Program-made: the position numbers and the translations under genes | Shown: positions 42,145 to 51,969 of the stretch, piece by piece | Layout of the letters: each line of letters starts with the position of its first letter | How positions within the stretch are numbered: the stretch's first letter is position 1 | Notes under the pieces: model-generated | What the model saw: only the letters and a program-made list of their open reading frames with translations | The model's database searches: none | What the model was told of the DNA's origin: nothing | Assembly: GCF_007833275.1 (NCBI RefSeq) | Contig: NZ_CP042241.1 | Coordinates: forward strand, 1,488,001 to 1,552,000 | DNA: 64,000 nucleotides | Reading direction: 5' to 3' | DNA from: Salarchaeum sp. JOR-1 | GTDB lineage: Archaea; Halobacteriota; Halobacteria; Halobacteriales; Halobacteriaceae

Positions 42145-43275
42145 ATGTCTACTGAAAACGTTGCCATTCTACACGACCGTTTTCCGACAATCGGTGGGAG
42201 CGAGACGTTCGCGATTGAGGCAGCAAAAGTACTTGACTCCCCAGTTTACACGATGTACATTGACGACAGCGTTCAAATCCCTGATACTGTCGAGGTCCGG
42301 ACTATTCGCCAGTCGAAGTACATGGGCGGTGTAAGTGGTCGGTTGCTGAAATGGCGAAACGGAGGTATGAATCCATTTGAGTCAGCGAGTGTCGCGTTCG
42401 ACATGACTGAAGGGGTTGACGAACTCAGCGAATACGACGTTTTATTAGAAAGTGGCCCGCTCTCAAAATACTACGTCCCAGACACCAATCAGCGGATAGT
42501 TCACTATCCACACAGTCCTCCGCGGTGGCTTTACGATCTATTCCGTAACCGAATGAAGCGACTGGACTATCCGGGGATCGCGTTCGGTGCTCGTGTGTAC
42601 GCGAAGATCTGGCGAGCGCTCGATAAGGAGGCCGTTGACTACGTCGATACGTTCGTGGGAAACAGCGAACTAATCCGTGACCGGATCCGTCGCTACTACG
42701 CACGTGATGCCGAGGTCGTGTATCCTCCGATAACTGGTGACTGGCGAAACGAAGGTGACGATGGATACTTCCTCACGTGGTCAAGGCTCGATCCGGAGAA
42801 ACGAATCGATCTTATCGTTGAGGGATTCCAGGATCTGGATGAGCGGCTGATAGTCGCGGGAGATGGGGAGCAACGCCAGAAGCTCGAACGAATGGCGAAC
42901 GGACACGATAACATCGAAATTCGTGGGTTCGTTGAGGACATTGAGTCGCTCGCCGCACGGGCAACCGCCGTCGTCTACGCCCCCCGTCAAGAGGACTTCG
43001 GGCTGGTCGGTGCAGAAGCCCTGAGCGCGGGTAAGCCACTCATCGGTGTGAACGAAGGATTCACACGATACCAAATCGAGAAAGGAATTACGGGACTCAC
43101 ATTCGAGGCGAACGTAGAATCACTTCGCGACACAGTTCGGTCGTTCGATCCGACCCAGTTCGATAGCGACGAAATCCAGGAATTCGCTGAGCGCTACAGT
43201 TACGAGGAATTCGAGGACGGTTTACGTGAGGTCGTACTTGATGGGAGCCAGCGATTCGAGGAATCTGACACATAG
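42145..43275 (+). CDS. Family 4 glycosyltransferase
   Basis: 376 residues, GT-B. N-lobe VAILHDRFPTIGGSETFAIE; VHYPHSPPRWLYDLFRNR; C-lobe LTWSRLDPEKRIDLIVEGFQ, IVAGDGEQRQKLER, and APRQEDFGLVGAEALSAGKP with the donor-phosphate Glu (E of QEDFGL). The QEDFG variant of the usual EGFG motif is common in rhamnosyl/mannosyl-type GT4 enzymes. Followed by the next GT4 gene after 60 bp. Acts on the cytoplasmic lipid-linked glycan; sugar unknown. Confidence 0.87.
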   Translation: MSTENVAILHDRFPTIGGSETFAIEAAKVLDSPVYTMYIDDSVQIPDTVEVRTIRQSKYMGGVSGRLLKWRNGGMNPFESASVAFDMTEGVDELSEYDVLLESGPLSKYYVPDTNQRIVHYPHSPPRWLYDLFRNRMKRLDYPGIAFGARVYAKIWRALDKEAVDYVDTFVGNSELIRDRIRRYYARDAEVVYPPITGDWRNEGDDGYFLTWSRLDPEKRIDLIVEGFQDLDERLIVAGDGEQRQKLERMANGHDNIEIRGFVEDIESLAARATAVVYAPRQEDFGLVGAEALSAGKPLIGVNEGFTRYQIEKGITGLTFEANVESLRDTVRSFDPTQFDSDEIQEFAERYSYEEFEDGLREVVLDGSQRFEESDT

Positions 43276-43335
43276 CTATAGGGGATTTGGTTCTGAATCG
43301 GCAGCCCTAAAAACAGACTACTCGCCTTCTAGACC

Positions 43336-44547
43336 ATGCACCTCACGCAGGTCGCTCCGTACGTCACCTATCCGCCTCGCTTAGGTGGGGATCATCGGAC
43401 GCACGGCCTGGTGAAGGAGTTCCCGGAATTCGACGACGTAGTGGAGCGGTTCTGTCAGGGTGGGTCGCCGGCGATGTACAAGTCACTCGACCTCCGCAGA
43501 GAAGTCGAGATAGCGGAAAACTATACGGAGTACCGGCATCTCCATCCGCTTCACGAACTCCTCAAGGCGCCGATGCTCTTGGGGTATCCGAACGTTTTCC
43601 AGAGCGAAGCGCTCGGGATAGCGAGTGCCGGTCTTGGTCGAATGCTTGAGGACGCGGATGTCGTGCTGGCGCGTGAGCCGTGGCAGACGCCGTACGTCCT
43701 CGACCATGTGAACGATGACACTCCTGTTGTGTTTTCGAGTCACAACGTAGAGACGGAGCGGTTTGGGGACATCTCTCAACCGGTGTTTAGTGACTGGGTG
43801 GAACATCGGGTCGATGCTCTTGAGCGGGAGTCCGTGGAGGGTGCGGATGCCATCGTGTGCACGAGTGAGCGAGACGCGGACGTGTATCGAGAAAAGTACG
43901 ACCCAGGTGGCCCGATTCTCGTGGCGCCGAACGGCACGTACGAAGAGAGTCTTCGCGAACACCGCCCCAAATCCGAGTCTGCCGAGCGCGTCCGTGAGCG
44001 ATACGGGATTGCCGAAGACGCGACGGTCTGTCTCTTCATGGGGAGTGACTACAAGCCGAACGTCGAGGCCGCGAACGCGACTCTCGACGTGGCTCACGAA
44101 CTCCTTGGAGAATCGCCGCCGGTTCACTTTCTGATTATGGGAAGCGTCGGGAACGCACTGAGTGAGGGAAATCTTCCGGAAAACGTGACGACGACGGGCT
44201 ACGTGGAGGAGGATTTCGAGGCGCACTTCGATGCCGCGGACATCGCGCTCAATCCGATGCTCTCCGGTGGCGGGACGAACATCAAACTCATCGATTACTT
44301 CGCACGGAGCCTTCCAGTCGTGTCGACGCCGTTCGGCGCGCGCGGACTTGACGCGACCGATGGCCGCGAGTTAGTCATCTCCGAAATCGATGACTTTCCG
44401 GCAGCCATCGAGGCGTTCGCCACCAACCTCGAACAACGTCGAGAGATTGGACAGGCCGGACGCGAACTCGCAGCGGAGAAGTACACGTGGGAAGCGTCCT
44501 CAAGTAAACTCCGTAAATTCGTATACAGCGAGTTCGGGCCGTTCTGA
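43336..44547 (+). CDS. Family 4/GT1-like glycosyltransferase (HNxE type)
   Basis: 403 residues. N-lobe RLGGDHRTHGLVKEF; FSSHNVETERFGDI, a motif of the polysaccharide GT4 subgroup; C-lobe VCLFMGSDYKPNVEAANATL, MGSVGNAL, LNPMLSGGGTNIKLIDYFAR (donor motif with Gly-Gly-Gly-Thr-Asn). GC content is higher than in the neighbouring AT-rich genes, so it may have a separate origin. Its last codons RKFVYSEFGPF are echoed as an orphan tail at 46499-46531. Sugar unknown. Confidence 0.85.
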   Translation: MHLTQVAPYVTYPPRLGGDHRTHGLVKEFPEFDDVVERFCQGGSPAMYKSLDLRREVEIAENYTEYRHLHPLHELLKAPMLLGYPNVFQSEALGIASAGLGRMLEDADVVLAREPWQTPYVLDHVNDDTPVVFSSHNVETERFGDISQPVFSDWVEHRVDALERESVEGADAIVCTSERDADVYREKYDPGGPILVAPNGTYEESLREHRPKSESAERVRERYGIAEDATVCLFMGSDYKPNVEAANATLDVAHELLGESPPVHFLIMGSVGNALSEGNLPENVTTTGYVEEDFEAHFDAADIALNPMLSGGGTNIKLIDYFARSLPVVSTPFGARGLDATDGRELVISEIDDFPAAIEAFATNLEQRREIGQAGRELAAEKYTWEASSSKLRKFVYSEFGPF

Positions 44548-44628
44548 GGTGCACAGTAGGGAGGGAGGGGGAGGAGATATTAGCTTGAATTCCGAATTTT
44601 CATACGAGTGTGAAAAATCTCGTAGGAT

Positions 44629-46398
44629 ATGGCGGATGACTCATCGTTCACGGCGTTTCGTGAGACGAGCGTTTCCATAGGTGTCCTCTGTCTCACGTGG
44701 GGGTTCGTGTATCTCATCGGTCTCGGGGAATTTCCCCTACTCTCGTGGGATGAGGGAGTGTATGCATACATTGCAGAATACGGTGTTCGACACGGTCAGT
44801 GGATTGTCCCGACCGGTCTCTGGAGTGGAACACTCGGCCCATTTCTAGAGAAACCACCGTTGGCCTTCTGGATTCAAGAAATCTTTCTCTGGGGCCTCGG
44901 GCACTCGGTCGTAGCTGTTCGTCTCCCGTCTGCACTCGCGACTCTGGTTATCGCACTCGCGACATATCTGTTTGTTCAACGGAACTATGGGGAAACAACG
45001 GGATTACTCGCTGGATTCTTTTTCCTCATTATTCCCCACTTGTTCGCGGGTCAGAACGCGAGCCGGACTGCCGCGGTCGATCTGTTATTCGTCTGTTTCG
45101 GAACCCTATTTGTTTACTGGGTACTCAGTTTCATTGACGGTCACAGTCGAACTCTGATACCAGCAGGTCTCGCGCTCGCATTTGCCGTCCTCGTGAAGGG
45201 ATTCGCGGCTGGCATTTATGCAATTATCTTGGCACCACTAGTCATTGCACGGTTCCGCACGTTCCTAACGAAAGAAACCCTGCGAGCTGCGGTAGTCGCG
45301 ACGGCTATCGTTCTTCCCTGGCCGGTATATATGTACAGTCGGTTTGGCTGGGAATTCGTTCAAGAGATCTTTTTCGAACAAGTATTGGGTCGGGCTGCTG
45401 GCCAAGGGTACTCCGCAGGAAACGCACTCTTTAGCTTCATGGACTATCCGTTCGTCAAACTACTTCCCGTCGCTCTTGACCCGTTAATTTACTTTCTCCC
45501 CCAAGCCGTCGTCGTCGAACTCTACAGAGTATATAAAGCAGGAGAGGACGTTGGACGCGCAGTCTTTCTTGTGTGGTGGGCCACGTGTGTCCCCGTATTC
45601 TTCGCGTTCGCTGGAAACCACCATCACTATCTCTTCCCGATGTATCCCGCGGTCGCAATTTTAGTCGCCCGTTTCGCACAAAGACTCATCAACGGGGATG
45701 GTCTAGCCCGCTTATCCGCCGTTCTCGGCAGCGTCGGCATACTTCTGTTTTCCTATCGAGTTCCGGGACTGATTCTATCGCGTATCGATGTTGGGTATCC
45801 GATAGACACTCTCGAAACGTTCGTCATTGGCGGGACAGTTCCATCTGGCATTGGTTACGTTTTAACTGTCCTGTGTGGTACTGTCATTGTGTTGGGGGCA
45901 GGTGATCCAAAGACTCGAGGATTTGTACGCAAATTATCCTCCAGTAAAGACCACTTGCTTCGTGCGGGGGTTTTGCTCATTCTTCTTCCCGGGTTGGCGG
46001 CACCGACCGCAATAGTATGGCCTGGTGGAGGGGCTGGAGCAAGCTGGGACGCTCAGCAGGAACAACTAGCTATCACAATCAACTATCATGATGACGTGAT
46101 AAACGAGGAGATCACTCTCCAGAACGCCCTTGCCGAATCAGAACCCCTCTTCCCGTTCGCGTTCTACGCGGCCCCTGAAATCGAAATCTCCTCGATAGAG
46201 AATATATCGACGGAATATGCACTAGTCAGAACGCATGTATTGCCGAAACTTACGAGGGAATACACCGTACTGAGCTACGTCACAAACCCGGAACACGGAA
46301 ATGTGGCTTTAGTCGCATTTGAATCGAACAGAAAAGAAGAGTCAACAGCCGAGTACGATGTGCGAACAGTTCAAACCGATCCGAATAATACATTCTGA
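44629..46398 (+). CDS. ArnT/PMT-type membrane glycosyltransferase (AglS-like candidate)
   Basis: 589 residues with about 12 membrane helices. ArnT/PMT family: LLSWDEGVYAYIAEYGVRHG with the Asp-Glu pair (D41-E42) in the first extracytoplasmic loop, LEKPPLAFWIQ, and a long C-terminal soluble domain (about 450-589). Such enzymes transfer a sugar from dolichyl- or polyprenyl-phosphate on the outer face. In Haloferax, AglS of this superfamily adds the last mannose to the protein-bound glycan, a plausible role here. Lies between the GT4 and aglB and ends just before the GT tail scar. Donor unknown. Confidence 0.8.
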   Translation: MADDSSFTAFRETSVSIGVLCLTWGFVYLIGLGEFPLLSWDEGVYAYIAEYGVRHGQWIVPTGLWSGTLGPFLEKPPLAFWIQEIFLWGLGHSVVAVRLPSALATLVIALATYLFVQRNYGETTGLLAGFFFLIIPHLFAGQNASRTAAVDLLFVCFGTLFVYWVLSFIDGHSRTLIPAGLALAFAVLVKGFAAGIYAIILAPLVIARFRTFLTKETLRAAVVATAIVLPWPVYMYSRFGWEFVQEIFFEQVLGRAAGQGYSAGNALFSFMDYPFVKLLPVALDPLIYFLPQAVVVELYRVYKAGEDVGRAVFLVWWATCVPVFFAFAGNHHHYLFPMYPAVAILVARFAQRLINGDGLARLSAVLGSVGILLFSYRVPGLILSRIDVGYPIDTLETFVIGGTVPSGIGYVLTVLCGTVIVLGAGDPKTRGFVRKLSSSKDHLLRAGVLLILLPGLAAPTAIVWPGGGAGASWDAQQEQLAITINYHDDVINEEITLQNALAESEPLFPFAFYAAPEIEISSIENISTEYALVRTHVLPKLTREYTVLSYVTNPEHGNVALVAFESNRKEESTAEYDVRTVQTDPNNTF

Positions 46399-46498
46399 TA
46401 AATCGTTTTCCGGTTATCCCCCCAATTCACAAAGTTAAGGAGTCCGCAAACTCTCCGTGGCGAAATACATGCGCAAAACATCTTTAATACCGCACTGA

Positions 46499-46531
46499 GA
46501 ATACGTATACGGCGAGTTCGGGCCGTTCTAG
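46499..46531 (+). pseudogene. Orphan 11-codon C-terminal tail of a GT4 gene
   Basis: GAATACGTATACGGCGAGTT and following CGGGCCGTTCTAG encode EYVYGEFGPF and stop, nearly identical to the end KFVYSEFGPF of the GT gene at 43336-44547. No upstream part remains. The intact ArnT-like gene lies between the two copies, which looks like a recombination scar from cassette exchange next to aglB. Confidence 0.55.
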
Positions 46532-46586
46532 AACGCACCTGCTACTTCGCTCCGCAGGTTCGTTGAACGTCTCTGGCTTTCACAAA

Positions 46587-46593
46587 CCTTATC
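46587..46593 (+). promoter_or_regulatory. TATA-like box of aglB
   Basis: CCTTATC lies 26-32 nt before the aglB ATG in an otherwise gene-free gap and suits leaderless transcription. Gap 46399-46618 otherwise holds only the GT tail scar. Confidence 0.4.
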
Positions 46594-46618
46594 GGCGTCT
46601 TCCTCAACCCTCAATGCA

Positions 46619-49600
46619 ATGAGCGATGACGGCGACCAGTCCGGCGAGGCCCTCCAGCGCGCTGGGGACTGGCTCAAACAGTATTATCAGTATCCCACGC
46701 TCGCACTGGTGCTTGCGTTCATGTTCTGGGTGCGGGCGAAGTCCTGGGAGGCGTTCACCCGGGGTGGTGAGGTGTTCTTCTCGGGGAACGACGCGTGGTA
46801 TCACTATCGAATGGTGCAGTACACGGTCGGGCATTGGCCGGCGACGATGCCGTTCGATCCGTGGACGGGCTTCCCGTTCGGGACGTCCGTGGGGCAGTTC
46901 GGCACGCTGTTCGACCAGCTCATCGCAACGGCCGCCCTGATCGTCGGGTTGGGGAGCCCGAGTGAGAAGACGGTCGCCCTCAGTGTGTTGTTCGCGCCGC
47001 CGGTGTTCGGGACGCTCATCACCATCCCCACCTACTTCATCGGGAAGCGCCTCAGCGGCCGGCTCGGCGGCGTCATCGCCGCCGTCGTACTCGGCCTTCT
47101 GCCCGGCCTCTTCCTCTCACGCTCTCTCGTCGGGTCGGCGGATCACAACATCGCGGAGCCGCTGTTCATGTCGCTGGCGGTGCTCGCGATGATGGTTGCG
47201 CTGTCCGTCGCGGAACGTGAACGACCCGTCTGGGAGCAGGTCGCGGAACGGGAGTTCGCCGCGCTCCGGAAGCCGCTCGGATGGAGCGTGCTCGCAGGGA
47301 TTGCGACTGCACTCTATCTCTACGTCTGGCCGCCGGGCGTCCTTCTCGTCGGTATCTTCGGCGTGTTCTTCGTCGTCCAGCTCTCCTCCGATTACTACAA
47401 CGATACGAGCCCGGATCACGTCGCGTTCGTCGGCGCGGTGAGCATGACGACGACCGGACTCCTCGCGCTGCTCCCCTTTGGTGTCACGTCCTTCTCGGCG
47501 TCACAGCCTGGCCCGCTACAGCCCTTGTTCGCGTTCGCAGTCGCGTTCGGCGCGGCGTTCATGGCGTGGCTCGCCCGCCAGTGGGACACCAAGAACCTCG
47601 ACACCGCGCTCTACCCCGTGACGGTCGGCGGCGTCATCCTCGCGGGCGCGGGCGTCGTCGCCGTTGCGATTCCGAGCCTGTTCTCGATGGTGCAGTCGAA
47701 CCTCCTGCGGTTCGTCGGATTCAGCGCGGGAGCAGCCCAGCGCACCATCAGCGAGGCGCAGCCGTTCCTCGCTCAAGCCAGCCGGTACGGCATCAGTGAT
47801 TTCGCGGTCATCTTCCTCGATTACGGGCTGACGTTCTTCATTGCGGTGTTTGCGGGCGCGTGGCTGCTGTGGCGGCCGACGCTCCGCAGCCGGAACCTCC
47901 GTCGCGTCGGGTTCGTCGCCGCGTCTGCGCTCGTCGTGCTCGTGATGCTCGCGTTCCCGGGGCTGATGCAGGGCGTGGGCGAGTTCGTGGGCGTGCAGTC
48001 CCAGCTCATCGGCGTCGCTATCGTCGGTCTCATTATCGCCGTCTCCGCGATTATGGACGACCGGCCGGCCGAACACCTCCTCATCGTCGTCTGGGGTGTG
48101 TTCCTCACGTCCGCGGCGTTCACGCAGGTGCGGTTCAACTACTACCTCGCCGTCCCGGTCGCGGTGTTGAGCGGGTTCGCGGCGGTCGAACTCCTCCGGA
48201 TGGTCGGCACGGGCGCGAGTGCCGCCCAGCGGCTCGAAGACGTGGACGCGAGTCAGGTGTTCGCGGTGGCGCTCGTCGTGCTCGTCCTGATTGTGCCGCT
48301 CGCGGTGCCGTTCACGTTCCAGAGCACGCAGTACGGAAACATCTCCAGCAGCACCGCGGTCGACACCGGAAACACGGGGCCGAGTTCGTCCGTCTTGGCG
48401 TGGGATTCGATGCTGGACTGGATGAACGAGAACACGCCCGCGGAGGGGAACTTCAATAACGCCGGGAACGCCGACCAGCTTGATTACTACGGAACCTACG
48501 GGAAGACGGATGACTTCCAGTATCCGAACGGGAGCTACGGCGTGATGAGCTGGTGGGACTACGGCCACTGGATTACGGTCGAGGGCGAGCGGATTCCGAA
48601 CGCGAACCCCTTCCAGCAGGGCGCGACCACCGCCGCGAACTACCTCCTCAGTCAGAACGAGACGGTCGCGAACAACATCCTCCAAGAGCTCGGGAGTCCG
48701 GGTGAGGAGACGCGGTATGTCGCGGTGGACTGGCAGATGGCGTCGTTGAACGCGAAGTTCAGCGCGCCGACGGTGTTCGCGAACAACGTCAGCGCGTACG
48801 ACTTCTACAGTCCGCTCTACGTCCTGAACTCCCAGAACCAAGTTCAACAGCAAGTGCAGTTGCGGAGTCAGGCGTACTACGAGAGCATGATGGTGCGGCT
48901 CTACCGCTACCACGGCAGCCGCGTCGAAGCGACGGGCACGACGGTCCTCGACTGGGATCGGAACATCGCGCTGTCGGATGGGGGCTATCTCCGCGTCTAT
49001 CAGCCGAGCGGCGAGAACGATTCGGTGACGAAGTCATTTGAGACGCGCGCCGCCGCGAAGGCGTTCGTCGCGAACGACACGACGAGCCAGGGTCAGCCCA
49101 CGAGTCAGATCGGCGGGCTCGGCGGGACGCCCGTCGAGGACGTGAACGCCCTCCAGCACTACCGGCTCGTCGGCACGAGCGAGGCGTCGGTGAGCTTCCA
49201 GCAGATTCTGCGGGGGTCGCAGTTCCGGAACCTTCCGAGCGCGGTGAAGCTGTTCGAGCGCGTGCCGGGCGCGACCGTCCACGGCACCGGGCCCGCGAAC
49301 ACGACGGTGACGGCGTCCGTGACGCTGGAGGCGACGACCTATCAGGGCAACCAGCTCATCGGGAATCAGACGACGTACACCCAGCAGGTGCGGACGGGGC
49401 CGGACGGCGAGTTCACGATGACGCTCCCGTACTCCACCACGGGCTACGACAACTGGGGGCCCCAAAACGGCCACACGAACGTCAGCGTGCGCGCGAGCGG
49501 CCCGTACACGTTCAGCACGCCGGCGGTGGTGAACGACTCCGCGTTCACCGTGACCTATAACGCGACCGCACACGTCTCCGAGGCCGCCGTCATCGGTGAG

Positions 49601-49816
49601 ACCGAATCCGCGGTCGCGGTCGAACTCACGAAGGAAGTCCTCGACGTGCCCGGTGGCGCGCAGAACGACAGCGAGACGAACACGACGAACGACACGAACA
49701 CGTCCAGCCTCGTCTCGCCGTCCACGCTCGACGCGGTCGAGACCGACGGCGACGCATCGACCACGACCGCGGTCGCGTCCGTCGATACAACCGCGTTCGT
49801 CGCACGCCCCGTCTAG
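46619..49816 (+). CDS. aglB: AglB oligosaccharyltransferase
   Basis: 1065 residues, STT3/AglB superfamily. About 13 membrane helices fill the first ~590 residues, with the catalytic acidic residue in FFSGNDAWYHYR (D58) and SADHNIAEPLF in the next loop. The soluble domain begins at ~600 and carries the WWDYG motif (residues 645-649, in VMSWWDYGHWITV). Additional extracellular beta-rich domain with multiple N-x-S/T sites runs to the C-terminus. It transfers the dolichol-linked glycan to Asn of S-layer proteins. aglB marks the right edge of the glycan island, as in other haloarchaea. Length is typical. Confidence 0.95.
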   Translation: MSDDGDQSGEALQRAGDWLKQYYQYPTLALVLAFMFWVRAKSWEAFTRGGEVFFSGNDAWYHYRMVQYTVGHWPATMPFDPWTGFPFGTSVGQFGTLFDQLIATAALIVGLGSPSEKTVALSVLFAPPVFGTLITIPTYFIGKRLSGRLGGVIAAVVLGLLPGLFLSRSLVGSADHNIAEPLFMSLAVLAMMVALSVAERERPVWEQVAEREFAALRKPLGWSVLAGIATALYLYVWPPGVLLVGIFGVFFVVQLSSDYYNDTSPDHVAFVGAVSMTTTGLLALLPFGVTSFSASQPGPLQPLFAFAVAFGAAFMAWLARQWDTKNLDTALYPVTVGGVILAGAGVVAVAIPSLFSMVQSNLLRFVGFSAGAAQRTISEAQPFLAQASRYGISDFAVIFLDYGLTFFIAVFAGAWLLWRPTLRSRNLRRVGFVAASALVVLVMLAFPGLMQGVGEFVGVQSQLIGVAIVGLIIAVSAIMDDRPAEHLLIVVWGVFLTSAAFTQVRFNYYLAVPVAVLSGFAAVELLRMVGTGASAAQRLEDVDASQVFAVALVVLVLIVPLAVPFTFQSTQYGNISSSTAVDTGNTGPSSSVLAWDSMLDWMNENTPAEGNFNNAGNADQLDYYGTYGKTDDFQYPNGSYGVMSWWDYGHWITVEGERIPNANPFQQGATTAANYLLSQNETVANNILQELGSPGEETRYVAVDWQMASLNAKFSAPTVFANNVSAYDFYSPLYVLNSQNQVQQQVQLRSQAYYESMMVRLYRYHGSRVEATGTTVLDWDRNIALSDGGYLRVYQPSGENDSVTKSFETRAAAKAFVANDTTSQGQPTSQIGGLGGTPVEDVNALQHYRLVGTSEASVSFQQILRGSQFRNLPSAVKLFERVPGATVHGTGPANTTVTASVTLEATTYQGNQLIGNQTTYTQQVRTGPDGEFTMTLPYSTTGYDNWGPQNGHTNVSVRASGPYTFSTPAVVNDSAFTVTYNATAHVSEAAVIGETESAVAVELTKEVLDVPGGAQNDSETNTTNDTNTSSLVSPSTLDAVETDGDASTTTAVASVDTTAFVARPV

Positions 49817-50738
<922 letters not shown>

Positions 50739-50749
<11 letters not shown>

Positions 50750-51944
50750 GCACGTCCGCGTCCGCCGGCCCGCCCGCGTCGAACTCCCGGACGAACGAAT
50801 CCAGTTTCTCTGCGTCGTCCGCGCCCGGTAACCGCTCTTCGGCGGTCCGACACGCCGCGTCGACACCCAAGAGGTTCGTGACGTGGTCGGCGGTCGCTTC
50901 CGCCATCAACCGATACGTGGTGAGCTTCCCGCCGACGACGCTCGTCAGTCCGGGGACGCCGTCGCGTTCCGCGTGGTCGAGCACGAAGAACCCGCGGCTG
51001 ATTCCGCGTCCCTTGGCGACGCCGCTCGGCTCGTAGAGCGGCCGCACCCCCCAGTACGCGTGATCCAGCGGAGCGTCCGCGACCGCGGGCAGGAGGTCCG
51101 CACACTCCGCGCGCATCCGCTCCACTTCCTCAGAGCCCTCCGGGAAGTCGTCGGGGTCGTCCACCTCGACGCTCGTCGTCCCCAACACCACCGCCTCCTC
51201 GTGCGGGACGACGATGTCGCCGTCCGCGGGCGGTCGACACCGATTCAGAACGGTATCGAGGCCGTCGTACTCGACGGTCACCATCGCGCCCTTTGTCGGC
51301 GTCATCTCCAGGTCGATGCCCGCCGTTCGCGCGAGGCGGCCCGCCCACGCGCCCGTCGCGTTCACCACGTGCTCAGCGCGAATCTCTCCCTCCGCGGTGG
51401 ACGCGCCGACGACGCCGTCCTCCGTCGTGAGCAAGCCTTCGATTGGCGTGTGCGTCAGAACCGTCGCGCCGTGCTCGCGCGCGCTCGCGGCGGTCGCGGC
51501 CACGAGACGCGACGGATAGATGACCGCGTCTGGCACGTCCATCGTACGTTCGACGCTCTCGGGAAGACCCGGCACGAGGTCGCGGGCGGCGTCGCCGTCG
51601 TAGACGGTCGCGGGAATCGAGAGGTCGCGACACGCCGCGAGCTTCTCGTCGAAAAACCCGGGGTCGTCCCCGTCGAGCTGGACGAACAACCCCCGCGTGT
51701 CCCGCACCGCGTCGCCCGCGATATCTTTCAGCACGCGGTTCTCCCGGATGCACTCCTGCGCGCCGTCCGGGTCGTGCTCGGCGTACCGCGCGCCCGAGTG
51801 CAGGAGGCCGTGCGACCGCCCGCTCGTCCCCGCGTTCAGTCCGCCGCGCTCCGCGAGCACCACGTCCACGCCGCGCATCGCGAGGTCGCGCGCCACCCCC
51901 ACGCCGGTCGCACCGCCGCCCACGACCAGTACTTCGGTGTCCAT
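50739..51944 (-). CDS. FAD-dependent glycerol-3-phosphate dehydrogenase (GlpA-like, short)
   Basis: 401 residues. FAD-binding VGGGATGVGVARDLAMRGVD; GTSGRSHGLLHSGARYAEHD as the conserved flavoprotein loop; VVNATGAWAGRLA, and GGKLTTYRLMAE near the end, both GlpA/GlpD motifs. Shorter than E. coli GlpA (~540 residues): the C-terminal BFD-type iron-sulfur domain is missing. It oxidises sn-glycerol-3-phosphate to DHAP; glycerol kinase lies 2 kb away, but glpB and glpC are absent here. Start at 51944. Its end overlaps the convergent DUF368 gene by 11 bp. Confidence 0.82.
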
Positions 51945-51969
51945 ACCGACTGCTGGAACTGCCAGCACC

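Noticed and set aside
47516-48913. 465-aa minus strand frame inside aglB
   Set aside because: His/Arg/Val-rich antisense shadow; aglB motifs including WWDYG are on the plus strand.
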